6,017 nt of DNA from Chitinophagales bacterium. GTDB lineage: Bacteria; Bacteroidota; Bacteroidia; Chitinophagales; JADIYW01. Positions 1-6,017 of this stretch are shown here, piece by piece. The notes beneath the pieces are model-generated. The model was given only the letters and a program-made list of their open reading frames with translations, was not told the DNA's origin and did not search any database. Location: positions 1 through 6,017 of the forward strand of contig JADLAH010000174.1 of the NCBI GenBank assembly GCA_020848315.1, given 5' to 3'. Made by a program: the position numbers and the translations under genes. Every line of letters starts with the position of its first letter. The first letter of the stretch is position 1.

Positions 1-222
1 ATAATAGTACAATGCAATGCCAATGATTTCACCTTTGTCTTCCGCCACAATCACCTGAAAGCGCGGATTCTTGCACGTGCCTTCTTCCATAAATTTCTTC
101 AGCGGATTGCTCGGTTCGTCCGGTGCATTTTCAAAAACCGCCAGTTCCTTTATTAACGCATATACCTGTACCAGGTCATCTGCGTCTGCTTTTCGGATAG
201 ATATTTGGGGTTGGCCGGTCAT
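1..222 (-). CDS. GNAT-family N-acetyltransferase, N-terminal part (cut by window edge)
   Basis: Only the first 74 codons are present; the gene runs off the left edge. The start ATG at 222-220 opens with MTGQPQISIRKADADDLVQV, the typical first strand and helix of a GNAT fold (I-R-x-A-x-x-x-D-L). Next come an LIKELAVFE helix, like that of spermidine/diamine-type acetyltransferases, and the beta hairpin FQVIVAEDKGEIIGIALYYY (about residues 55-74), which leads towards the acetyl-CoA site. The acetyl-CoA-binding R/Q-x-x-G-x-G/A loop would lie beyond the edge, so catalytic competence cannot be judged. Family knowledge: these enzymes transfer acetyl from acetyl-CoA to an amine of a small molecule or protein. 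The substrate here is unknown; the LAVFE-like segment only hints at a polyamine or thialysine-acetyltransferase-like subgroup. It is divergent from fbp. No Shine-Dalgarno sequence precedes the start; the leader is CCAAAAATG. Confidence 0.85.
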   Translation of the reverse strand, partial: MTGQPQISIRKADADDLVQVYALIKELAVFENAPDEPSNPLKKFMEEGTCKNPRFQVIVAEDKGEIIGIALYYY

Positions 223-232
223 TTTTGGACTG

Positions 233-240
233 CTAATATA
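233..240 (-). promoter_or_regulatory. Possible -7 promoter element of the acetyltransferase gene
   Basis: The minus strand reads TATATTAG here, seven of eight bases matching the Bacteroidota -7 consensus TAnnTTTG. It lies 10 bp before the ATG, which would leave a very short leader. No clear -33 TTG box is visible at the expected distance. The region is A/T-rich, so a chance match is possible. Confidence 0.3.
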
Positions 241-349
241 CTGAATTACTATGCGGCAGTACATCCGTATTTATTAAGGAATAATTAAAATCCCCCGCGT
301 TTTTTTTGCTATTTCTGCAAATCTTCGCTTCGCATTCTTGGTATTTTCC

Positions 350-357
350 TATCTTTA
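350..357 (+). promoter_or_regulatory. Probable -7 promoter element of fbp
   Basis: TATCTTTA matches the Bacteroidota sigma-A -7 consensus TAnnTTTG at all but the last base and is 20 bp before the fbp ATG. The predicted transcript would begin around 362-365 with a leader of roughly 15 nt, rich in A (a run of nine A at 366-374) and without a Shine-Dalgarno motif, as is usual in this phylum. The -33 region (TTCGCTT around 324-330) is a poor match to TTTG. If the element is real, translation cannot begin at the upstream TTG at 306. Confidence 0.5.
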
Positions 358-377
358 CGCACGTCAAAAAAAAATCT

Positions 378-1361
378 ATGCGCCTGGTTACTTTAGATGA
401 GTTTATCGCTGAAAATCAATACCGTCATCCGGAAGCGACCGGAGAGTTGTCCGGACTGCTCAGAGACATTGGTCTGGCGGCTAAGATTGTAAACAGAGAC
501 CTCAGCAAAGCAGGGTTGGTAGATGCCATTTTAGGGGATGCCGAAAAAACCAATGTGCAGGGAGAGGAAGTGAAAAAGCTGGATGAGTTTGCGAATGAAA
601 TCCTGATTAAATGTCTGCAAAACAGCGGTGAATGCTGCGGTATCGCGAGCGAGGAAGAAGATACTTTTGTAGCTTTTGAAAATCGCAAAAACGCCAAATA
701 TGTGGTGCTCTTCGACCCCTTGGATGGCTCCAGTAATATCGATGTGATAGCTCCGGTGGGCACTATCTTTTCGGTATTCCGCCGCAAATCGCCGGTAGGC
801 ACGCTATGCACGCTCGAAGATTTCTTACAAGCCGGCGATCAGCAGGCGGCGGCCGGCTATGTGATATATGGTTCATCTACGATGTTGGTGTACTCCACCG
901 GAGAAGGGGTGAATGGCTTCACGCTCGATCCGACTATCGGGGAGTTTTGTTTGTCACATGCCGATATTCAGACGCCGAAGAATGCCAAAACCTATTCCAT
1001 GAATCAGGGTAATTGTCGCGATTTTCCGGAAAATATACAGCAGTTCGTCGATTTCTGTCAGGATAATGTAACGAAGAAACCATATTCATTGCGCTATATC
1101 GGTTCCATGGTGGCGGATTTTCACCGCAATCTGCTGAAAGGCGGGGTCTTCCTGTATCCGCCCACGAAGAGTGCGCCGAACGGAAAGCTGAGGCTGATGT
1201 ACGAGTGTAATCCTATGGCCTATCTGCAGGAGCAGGCGGGCGGCAGTGCCAGCAATGGCGGTCAGCGCATATTGAGCATTCAGCCGACAGAACTGCATCA
1301 GCGGACGCCGGTATATATCGGTTCAGAGGAGTTGGTGAACAAGGTGATACATACAAAATAA
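378..1361 (+). CDS. fbp: Fructose-1,6-bisphosphatase class I
   Basis: Cytoplasmic enzyme hydrolysing fructose 1,6-bisphosphate to fructose 6-phosphate and phosphate, the committed step of gluconeogenesis; it needs Mg2+. The 327-residue length matches the class I family (E. coli Fbp is about 332). Visible signatures are [11 protein letters not shown] (60-70); the acidic SEEE stretch (91-94); the metal-binding [10 protein letters not shown] (113-122, Asp113 and Asp116); YSMNQGN (206-212) and [11 protein letters not shown] (246-256) for substrate phosphate binding; and [20 protein letters not shown] (270-289) with the metal-ligand Glu276 and the base-contacting Lys270. The open frame extends upstream to a TTG at 306, but those 24 codons ([11 protein letters not shown]...) resemble no Fbp N-terminus and overlap the promoter-like TATCTTTA at 350. 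ATG 378 gives the family-typical [10 protein letters not shown] start. The gene is divergent from the acetyltransferase gene and convergent with the YfiT-like gene; it appears monocistronic. All key residues appear intact. Confidence 0.97.
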   Translation: MRLVTLDEFIAENQYRHPEATGELSGLLRDIGLAAKIVNRDLSKAGLVDAILGDAEKTNVQGEEVKKLDEFANEILIKCLQNSGECCGIASEEEDTFVAFENRKNAKYVVLFDPLDGSSNIDVIAPVGTIFSVFRRKSPVGTLCTLEDFLQAGDQQAAAGYVIYGSSTMLVYSTGEGVNGFTLDPTIGEFCLSHADIQTPKNAKTYSMNQGNCRDFPENIQQFVDFCQDNVTKKPYSLRYIGSMVADFHRNLLKGGVFLYPPTKSAPNGKLRLMYECNPMAYLQEQAGGSASNGGQRILSIQPTELHQRTPVYIGSEELVNKVIHTK

Positions 1362-1384
1362 GATGGTATACATAAATAAGATGG
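1356..1384 (+). repeat. Short direct repeat spanning the fbp stop codon
   Basis: The 11-mer AAATAAGATGG occurs at 1356-1366 and again at 1374-1384. The first copy contains the fbp stop codon TAA (1359-1361); the second forms part of the left arm of the terminator hairpin. The near-tandem spacing (18 bp) suggests a small local duplication or slippage event. Confidence 0.7.
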
Positions 1385-1415
1385 CGGCTCCGAAGGAGCC
1401 GCCATCTTATTTATG
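1371..1415. terminator. Bidirectional hairpin terminator between fbp and the YfiT-like gene
   Basis: A perfect inverted repeat has 21-bp arms at 1371-1391 and 1395-1415 around a GAA loop (1392-1394). The inner 11 bp are G/C-rich (ATGGCGGCTCC), and the outer 10 bp (CATAAATAAG with CTTATTTATG) supply a T-rich tract after the core on either strand. It starts 9 bp after the fbp stop and ends 11 bp before the last base of the opposing gene's stop codon, so it is well placed to end both convergent transcripts. It lacks a long pure U run, so efficiency is uncertain. Confidence 0.85.
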
Positions 1416-1426
1416 GGTGGATAGTA

Positions 1427-2053
1427 TTATCCGTTTTTAAGTGCTACTGCTATCTGTGCCACATGGTGTTTGCCATGCCACGCGTAGACAGCTAGCATTT
1501 CCTCCAGTGAAACGGTGCGGTTCATTTCCGGATGAAAATAAGTGCGCTTGAAATCATTTTTATCCATATTCTCCAGTAATATCGTCCACTTGGCATGAAT
1601 AGCTTTCAGCAGGCGGATGGAGTTTTTGACAGGAAGCTGATTGTCTACAGTTTCCGCCCACAAATTTTCATCATAAGGTTTGACCGTAGGGTTATTTTCT
1701 GTCAGTGTCAGCTTGAATCGCACCAATGCATTCATGTGGCTGTCTGCTATATGATGGATGATTTGTTCCACATTCCAGCCACCTTCGCGGTAGGAATAGG
1801 TCAGTTTTTTCTTCTTGTTGATTTTTTTGCTTACCGCTTTGAGTTGCTCCGGCAGTACATGTATATCCTGTATCAGCTTATTGATAACAGCTTCACTATA
1901 AGTGGCCGGTAGCAATAATTTCCCGATAGGATATATGTTAGCATCCGCAGCAGGAACAGCCTTCGCAACTTTTTCCTTTTTAACAGCTTTTTCCTTTTTC
2001 AGTAATACTGTTTCCTTCGCTTCTTTCTTCAGCACTTCTTTCTTTTTCGACAT
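1427..2053 (-). CDS. YfiT-like DinB-superfamily putative metal-dependent hydrolase/thiol transferase with lysine-rich N-terminus
   Basis: This 208-residue protein has two parts. Residues 1-35 are low-complexity and highly basic (13 Lys in the first 31, in KKE/KKEK patterns), probably disordered or a charged helix. Residues 40-206 match Bacillus YfiT from end to end: YPIGK (41-45), YREGGWNVEQIIHHIADSHMN (88-108), VRFKLTLTE (111-119), PYDENLWAE (126-134) and WHGKHHVAQI (192-201). YfiT is a four-helix DinB_2 protein that binds a metal through three histidines; here His193 and His197 plus one of His100/His101 fit those ligands, so the site looks intact. Family members are described as putative metal-dependent hydrolases or bacillithiol/thiol-S-transferase relatives; the substrate here is unknown. 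YfiT itself is about 178 residues, and the extra length is the basic extension. The ATG lies 9 bp after the proximal phoD stop, with no room for its own promoter outside that gene, so cotranscription is likely. Probably cytoplasmic: no signal peptide is visible. Confidence 0.85.
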   Translation of the reverse strand: MSKKKEVLKKEAKETVLLKKEKAVKKEKVAKAVPAADANIYPIGKLLLPATYSEAVINKLIQDIHVLPEQLKAVSKKINKKKKLTYSYREGGWNVEQIIHHIADSHMNALVRFKLTLTENNPTVKPYDENLWAETVDNQLPVKNSIRLLKAIHAKWTILLENMDKNDFKRTYFHPEMNRTVSLEEMLAVYAWHGKHHVAQIAVALKNG

Positions 2054-2062
2054 ATAGTTGGT

Positions 2063-3934
2063 TTAGAATTTCTCTATGGTTCTTTCCATGAAATCATTTT
2101 CACTGCTGATAACCAGTTTGTACGCACCGCTGGCCAGTTCGCTCAGATTCACGGATTCATTGTGCAAGCCTTTAGAAAGGAAGCCAAGATTGATTTTCTT
2201 CATTTCGCGTCCGGTTAAATCATAGACACGAACTTCCATATTGGAGCCTTTTACAATGTTGAATTGCAGTAAAACCTGATCGATGAATGGATTCGGATAA
2301 GCACTCAGTAAAATCAGTTCGTTGGTCTGATTTCTGATGCCGGTCACGGTGCCGATTCTCGGATTTTCCGGCGCCTGATAATATTTTGGGGTCAGCAAAG
2401 AGGTGAATGTCGTTGCTTTTTTCAGCCAACGGGTGTTGTCAACGGTATAAAAACCAGTTGCAAACCGCTGTCCTGTATCACGGCGCTCAATAGTATTGAC
2501 ATTGTAATAGTCAGCTTGCGCCTGTAGTGTTTCCAGATTCAGGATTCCGTAGCCTTTGCGGTGTAATTCCACGTATTTGATATGTGGAAGTGCTTCATAT
2601 ACGATGCCATTCAACGGATCCAAAGGAACAGGTGAAGAACTGGAGGTTACGCTGGTACAAACAAACTCAACGCCCACTGAACCTTGGCCGGTTGCTTTGT
2701 TATAGGTCGATTGGTTGTAGGGTAAATCCATGGCCCATGCGGTGTGAATATCACCGGTCAGCACAATCATATTTTTGATATCATTTTGCAGTACAAAATC
2801 ATACAATTCTTTTCTTTCCGCCTGATAGCCGTCCCATTGGTCATCATTGAGTACGAGTCCACCCGGAATAATCTGCCAGAAAGGATTCAGGTTGCCCACC
2901 ATTACCTGCTGTCCCAGTATTTTCCATTTTGCAGTGGAGTTTTTCAGGGATGTTTTGAGCCACTCCATTTGTTCTCGACCTAAAAGGTGAGCTGCTGTAT
3001 CTGTTACGCTTCTCGCACCTTGCAGTGTGCGTCCGTACAGACGGGTATCCAACATGAAAATATCGGCCATATTGCCATAGCTCATTTTTCTCCAGATTTT
3101 ATTTGGGTTGCCAGCTTCCGGACGGCGAATAGGCAGCCATTCTTCATAAGCCTGCTGTCCCGCATTCTTACGGTTAATCCATGGCCCTTCATTGCCCGGT
3201 GTATGGTTTTCCGCACCATCCATCCAGGAGTTGTTGGCGGTTTCATGGTCGTCCCAAACGGTAATGAACGGATATTGCTGATGTAATTTTCTCAGAGAAG
3301 GATCCAGTCGGTAAGAGGAATATCGTTGTCTGTAGTCTGATAATTTAATGATTTCTGTTGTCGGCAAATGATCTCTGCGGATAGCGGTAATGCCTGCAGC
3401 ATATTCATAAATATAATCTCCGAGGTGCAACACGGCATCCACGTCGTTTCTGTCTTTGATACGGTCATAGGCATTGAAGTAGCCTGTCGGATAATTGGAA
3501 CAGGATACAAAAGCAAATCGCAACTGATCAACACCTCCGGTCGGAGCTGTTTTTGTTCTGCCTGTCAGGGAGTTTCTGCCCAATGCGGTAAATTCATAGA
3601 AGTACCAGGTATTCGGCTGAAGTCCGGTAACGTCAATTTTTACACAGTAGTCCGTCGTGCTGTCTGCGGTGAAAGTACCGGATTGTACAACGGAGGTGAA
3701 GTTCGTGTCGAGTGCCATACGCCAGGTACCGCTCACCGGTCCTGCATCATCTCCAGTAACACGCGTCCATATGACAATTGCATTAGGTGTCGGATCACCG
3801 GAGGCCACACCATGATAGAACGGCGCAAGGGAAGTGTCCACCATAGAACGCAAGCTGATGTCCTGCGGTCCCACAGCCCAACCCTGAGCGTAGAATCCTA
3901 TTAAAAACAATAAGGAAAGTAGATGTTTATACAT
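2063..3934 (-). CDS. phoD: PhoD-type alkaline phosphatase/phosphodiesterase with T9SS sorting domain (proximal paralogue)
   Basis: Secreted 623-residue phosphoesterase. Domains in order: Sec signal peptide (1-20, hydrophobic core LLSLLFLIGFY, cleavage likely after GWA20); PhoD N-terminal beta domain (about 38-130, FYHGVASGDPTPNAIVIWTR); PhoD metallophosphatase domain (about 138-440); linker; T9SS C-terminal sorting domain (about 543-623, AYPNPF then VRVYDLTGREM and SGAYKLVI). Likely active-site residues by comparison with Bacillus PhoD (Fe3+ plus Ca2+) are Cys145 in FVSCSN, Asp173 and Tyr176 in LGDYIYEY, Asp228/Asp229/His230 in WDDHE, and Asp395/His397 in TGDIH. All are present. Family knowledge: PhoD cleaves phosphomono- and diesters to release phosphate. 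The signal lacks the twin arginine of classical PhoD, so Sec then T9SS export is inferred, to the cell surface or medium. It follows its paralogue by 84 bp and leads into the YfiT-like gene. No Shine-Dalgarno sequence is visible; the start sets a normal signal peptide. Confidence 0.95.
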   Translation of the reverse strand: MYKHLLSLLFLIGFYAQGWAVGPQDISLRSMVDTSLAPFYHGVASGDPTPNAIVIWTRVTGDDAGPVSGTWRMALDTNFTSVVQSGTFTADSTTDYCVKIDVTGLQPNTWYFYEFTALGRNSLTGRTKTAPTGGVDQLRFAFVSCSNYPTGYFNAYDRIKDRNDVDAVLHLGDYIYEYAAGITAIRRDHLPTTEIIKLSDYRQRYSSYRLDPSLRKLHQQYPFITVWDDHETANNSWMDGAENHTPGNEGPWINRKNAGQQAYEEWLPIRRPEAGNPNKIWRKMSYGNMADIFMLDTRLYGRTLQGARSVTDTAAHLLGREQMEWLKTSLKNSTAKWKILGQQVMVGNLNPFWQIIPGGLVLNDDQWDGYQAERKELYDFVLQNDIKNMIVLTGDIHTAWAMDLPYNQSTYNKATGQGSVGVEFVCTSVTSSSSPVPLDPLNGIVYEALPHIKYVELHRKGYGILNLETLQAQADYYNVNTIERRDTGQRFATGFYTVDNTRWLKKATTFTSLLTPKYYQAPENPRIGTVTGIRNQTNELILLSAYPNPFIDQVLLQFNIVKGSNMEVRVYDLTGREMKKINLGFLSKGLHNESVNLSELASGAYKLVISSENDFMERTIEKF

Positions 3935-3950
3935 AAAAAGAAGGTTTTAA

Positions 3951-3958
3951 TAAAGATA
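3951..3958 (-). promoter_or_regulatory. Probable -7 promoter element of the proximal phoD
   Basis: The minus strand reads TATCTTTA, the same octamer as in front of fbp and one base off the Bacteroidota -7 consensus TAnnTTTG, 16 bp before the ATG. The predicted leader is about 10-15 nt. No good -33 TTG is visible about 20 bp further upstream. If real, this gene and the YfiT-like gene can be expressed independently of the upstream paralogue. The rest of the 84-bp spacer (3935-4018) is A/T-rich, with no strong hairpin. Confidence 0.45.
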
Positions 3959-4018
3959 CAAAACTTTCTGTGTTTCCTCACCATTTTTGTGTAAAAATTG
4001 ATTTTTGTCACTCCATAT

Positions 4019-5905
4019 TTACAGTGTCTTTATCAGTTTGCGTGTAATACTTCCGGAAGATGTCCGTATGGATAGTAAATATTCTCCTGCAGGCAATGCA
4101 CTCAGGTCAAATTTGTCAAACTGAAGCCCTCGCTGACGCATTCCCAGATCTTGCTGATAGACTTCCGCACCGTTTAAGTTGTATACTGATACATGCAATT
4201 GGTCGGCAGTATACAAATAATACTGAACGCCGGTATAGTTGATAAACGGATTCGGATAAACACCGGTCACTTCCAGGGCACTGTATGGAGGGCGGATGCC
4301 GGTGGCTACATTGATACGCGGATAATAGGGGGCTTTTACGGGTAGTATACCGCTGTAGTTGCTGAAGGTGTTTTGTTTCTTCAGGTGATTAGAATCTTTT
4401 TCCGCCATATAGCTGACCTGATAAGTGTAGTTTTTATTGGGACGTTCAATGGTTTCTATGTTGTAGAAATCATTCTGTACCCGCTGTGGTGTGAAGTCGA
4501 TAATAGAAAAGCCTCTGTTTACAAAATTATTGTGTTTGATATGCGGATTATTTTCTTTGATAACCTGTGCAGCAGCGCCTTCCGCGATATTTCCGAAGAT
4601 TCCGGTAAGCGGAATACCCGGCGAGGTGACGGCTGTCGTAACAAATTCCACGCCCGCTGAACCTGCGCCGGTAACAGCCTTGTAAGGGGTCTTTCCCAGT
4701 GGTAAGTCGCTGGCCCACGCCGAATGTATGTCGCCGGTCAGTATCACAAAATTATTGATGTTGTTGTCGTTGATAATCTTAAACAATCTTTTTCTTTCCG
4801 TAGGATAGCCATCCCACTGGTCGGAGTTGAAAGCAATATTGAATACTTTGAAAGGAGCAACCATCACTTGTTGTGCGACCACTTTCCAGGTCGCTGTGGA
4901 TTGCTTCAATCCATCTTCGAGCCATTGCATCTGTGCCGGTCCCAGCAAGTAATGGGTGGAATCGTCTGTGCCGGATAAGGAAGCGAGAATCGTTTGTTCT
5001 TTGCGTGCTGCAATGCGGGTGTCCAGAAAAAATAAATCCACCAGATTGCCGAGCTTATACTTTCTGTACAACATGATATCCGGCAGGGTGTCCAGCTTGC
5101 GGATAGGCATCCATTCCGCATAGGCGCGCAGGGCAGCCTGTTTTCTGGCAGCCCAGCTTCCTTCTGTCGCGCTGGTGTGGTTTTCCGCACCATCCACAAA
5201 AGCATTATCCGCAAATTCATGGTCATCCCAAATGGTATAGAATGGCATTTGCTGGTGGAGTCGCATCAGCATGGAATCCAGCTTGTACATGCCGTGCCGC
5301 ATGCGATAATCAGATAGGGTGAGTATCTCATTGGTCGGTTCCGGTACACGCACCGTACCATATTCATTCTTGCCGTATTCGTAAATGTAATCGCCCAGAT
5401 GAATGACGGCATCCACATCATTGCGTTCCTGCAATGCCTGATAGACATTGAAATAGCCGTGCGGAAAACTCGAACAGGATACCACCGCAAAACGCACTTG
5501 TTCCACATTGCCGGATGGCAGCGTCTTGGTGCGACCTCTCAGTGAGTTTTTATTGCCGTAGGAAAATTCATAGTAATAATATTTTCCCGCATCTAAACCT
5601 TCTACATCCACTTTCACCGTATAATCCTTTTCTGCCGATGTTGCGATATTTCCCGAAGCCACTATGTTCTGCATCAGCGTGTCAGTGGCCACTCGCCATT
5701 CTATTTCCGGTTGGCTGTCTTCGGTCGTAATTCGTGTCCATAATACCACGGAATGCTGGGTCGGGTCGCCCGACGCAACACCGTGATAAAACGGTGCGAG
5801 CAATGTGTCTGCCCATAATCTTCCGGCATCGTGCGGCATTTGCGCATAGGCGCCAGAGATGGTCAATAGAAAGACTGCGATAATGGTGTAGAGTCTGTGT
5901 TGCAT
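4019..5905 (-). CDS. phoD: PhoD-type alkaline phosphatase/phosphodiesterase with T9SS sorting domain (distal paralogue)
   Basis: Paralogue of the neighbouring phosphatase, 628 residues. The Sec signal peptide covers 1-21 (MQHRLYTIIAVFLLTISG, cleavage after AYA21); PhoD N-terminal domain about 38-130 (FYHGVASGDPTQHSVVLWTR); metallophosphatase about 138-435; T9SS sorting domain about 547-628 (VYPNPF, VSVYNLNGAEVY, PAGEYLLSI). Likely metal and catalytic residues are intact: Cys144 (VSCSS), Asp172 and Tyr175 (LGDYIYEY), Asp227/Asp228/His229 (WDDHE), Asp392/His394 (TGDIH). There is no twin-arginine motif, so Sec then T9SS export is inferred. The frame stays open upstream to a GTG at 6007 and an ATG at 5932, but those starts would place 34 or 9 residues before the signal peptide, and the ATG 5932 reading overlaps the TAATTTTG promoter-like element; ATG 5905 is therefore chosen. 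Compared with its neighbour it differs in loops (179-192 and 436-460) and has Thr423 where the other has Cys426, so substrate range may differ. Confidence 0.95.
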   Translation of the reverse strand: MQHRLYTIIAVFLLTISGAYAQMPHDAGRLWADTLLAPFYHGVASGDPTQHSVVLWTRITTEDSQPEIEWRVATDTLMQNIVASGNIATSAEKDYTVKVDVEGLDAGKYYYYEFSYGNKNSLRGRTKTLPSGNVEQVRFAVVSCSSFPHGYFNVYQALQERNDVDAVIHLGDYIYEYGKNEYGTVRVPEPTNEILTLSDYRMRHGMYKLDSMLMRLHQQMPFYTIWDDHEFADNAFVDGAENHTSATEGSWAARKQAALRAYAEWMPIRKLDTLPDIMLYRKYKLGNLVDLFFLDTRIAARKEQTILASLSGTDDSTHYLLGPAQMQWLEDGLKQSTATWKVVAQQVMVAPFKVFNIAFNSDQWDGYPTERKRLFKIINDNNINNFVILTGDIHSAWASDLPLGKTPYKAVTGAGSAGVEFVTTAVTSPGIPLTGIFGNIAEGAAAQVIKENNPHIKHNNFVNRGFSIIDFTPQRVQNDFYNIETIERPNKNYTYQVSYMAEKDSNHLKKQNTFSNYSGILPVKAPYYPRINVATGIRPPYSALEVTGVYPNPFINYTGVQYYLYTADQLHVSVYNLNGAEVYQQDLGMRQRGLQFDKFDLSALPAGEYLLSIRTSSGSITRKLIKTL

Positions 5906-5947
5906 AAGAGGCTTTTTATCAAAATTAGCCATTAATCCCAGCCTCTT
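5906..5947. repeat. 8-bp inverted repeat flanking the distal phoD promoter element
   Basis: AAGAGGCT at 5906-5913 and its exact reverse complement AGCCTCTT at 5940-5947 are separated by 26 bp that contain the promoter-like TAATTTTG. The arm nearest the gene abuts the ATG. The placement would suit a regulator-binding pair, but two 8-bp arms in a region of this size can arise by chance. Confidence 0.4.
5920..5927 (-). promoter_or_regulatory. Probable -7 promoter element of the distal phoD
   Basis: The minus strand reads TAATTTTG, an exact match to the Bacteroidota -7 consensus TAnnTTTG, 14 bp before the chosen ATG at 5905. The implied leader is only about 10 nt and carries no Shine-Dalgarno sequence. 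A matching -33 TTG is not evident. The rest of 5928-6017 holds no recognisable gene. Confidence 0.5.
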
Positions 5948-5996
5948 CAGGTGTTCACCAATTCTACATATTAAATTCAGGTGCAGTACTTCAAGG

Positions 5997-6017
5997 CTTA
6001 ATTGCACAGTAATTAAG
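5997..6017. repeat. 7-bp inverted repeat at the right window edge
   Basis: CTTAATT (5997-6003) and AATTAAG (6011-6017) are perfect reverse complements around a 7-nt spacer. The right arm ends at the window edge, so its full extent cannot be seen. It could be an operator-like palindrome or part of a terminator for a neighbouring gene outside the window. Confidence 0.35.

Noticed and set aside
306..377. N-terminal extension of fbp from a TTG start at 306
   Set aside because: The 24 extra residues do not resemble any Fbp N-terminus, and the stretch contains the probable promoter element; ATG 378 gives the normal family start.
425..811. 128-codon open frame on the minus strand inside fbp
   Set aside because: Antisense shadow of a strongly conserved gene; the translation shows low-complexity Ser-rich sequence and no recognisable domain.
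3368..3904. 178-codon plus-strand open frame antisense to the proximal phoD
   Set aside because: Its length is explained by the codon use of the opposite coding strand; the product has no recognisable motif, and the minus frame is an unambiguous PhoD.
3972..3996. Pho-box-like repeats (ACACA twice) upstream of the proximal phoD
   Set aside because: The spacing of 19 bp does not fit the 11-bp repeat period of known Pho boxes, and the motif is too short to stand out in A/T-rich sequence.
3991..4007. Possible terminator between the two phoD genes (AAAAAT-TG-ATTTTT palindrome)
   Set aside because: The stem has only A/T pairs, is six bases long with a two-base loop, and has no G/C core, so it is unlikely to terminate transcription.
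5906..6007. Longer form of the distal phoD starting at GTG 6007 or ATG 5932
   Set aside because: Either start would push the signal peptide away from the N-terminus and run through the promoter-like element; ATG 5905 yields a normal Sec signal peptide.

Overview
The window looks like chromosomal DNA from a Bacteroidota bacterium, most likely from the Chitinophagia/Sphingobacteriia side. Three signs point there: two secreted enzymes end in type IX secretion (T9SS) sorting domains with the YPNPF motif; the genes lack Shine-Dalgarno sequences and have A/T-rich leaders; and elements resembling the Bacteroidota -7 promoter box (TAnnTTTG) lie just upstream of several starts. Nothing indicates a plasmid, phage, insertion sequence or CRISPR array.

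Layout, left to right. (1) Positions 1-222, minus strand: the N-terminal 74 codons of a GNAT-family N-acetyltransferase, cut by the window edge. (2) Positions 223-377: a divergent intergenic region. (3) Positions 378-1361, plus strand: class I fructose-1,6-bisphosphatase (fbp), complete, with its start placed 24 codons inside the longest open frame. (4) Positions 1362-1426: a convergent intergenic region holding a perfect 21-bp hairpin, read as a terminator serving both strands. (5) Positions 1427-2053, minus: a YfiT-like DinB-superfamily protein with an unusual lysine-rich N-terminal extension. (6) Positions 2063-3934, minus: a PhoD-type alkaline phosphatase/phosphodiesterase with a T9SS tail. 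(7) Positions 4019-5905, minus: a second PhoD paralogue of nearly identical architecture. (8) Positions 5906-6017: the upstream region of the second paralogue, with a promoter-like element and two small inverted repeats.

The two phosphatases form a tandem paralogous pair that should be exported by Sec and then secreted or surface-anchored by T9SS, probably to release phosphate from extracellular organic phosphoesters. The YfiT-like gene starts 9 bp after the proximal phoD and is probably cotranscribed with it, though a functional link is not evident. fbp (gluconeogenesis) only converges on this cluster and shares its terminator. I see no convincing undescribed system. The points most worth a second look are the Sec/T9SS (rather than Tat) export of two PhoD enzymes, the lysine-rich YfiT variant, and the fused terminator/direct-repeat structure at the fbp stop.
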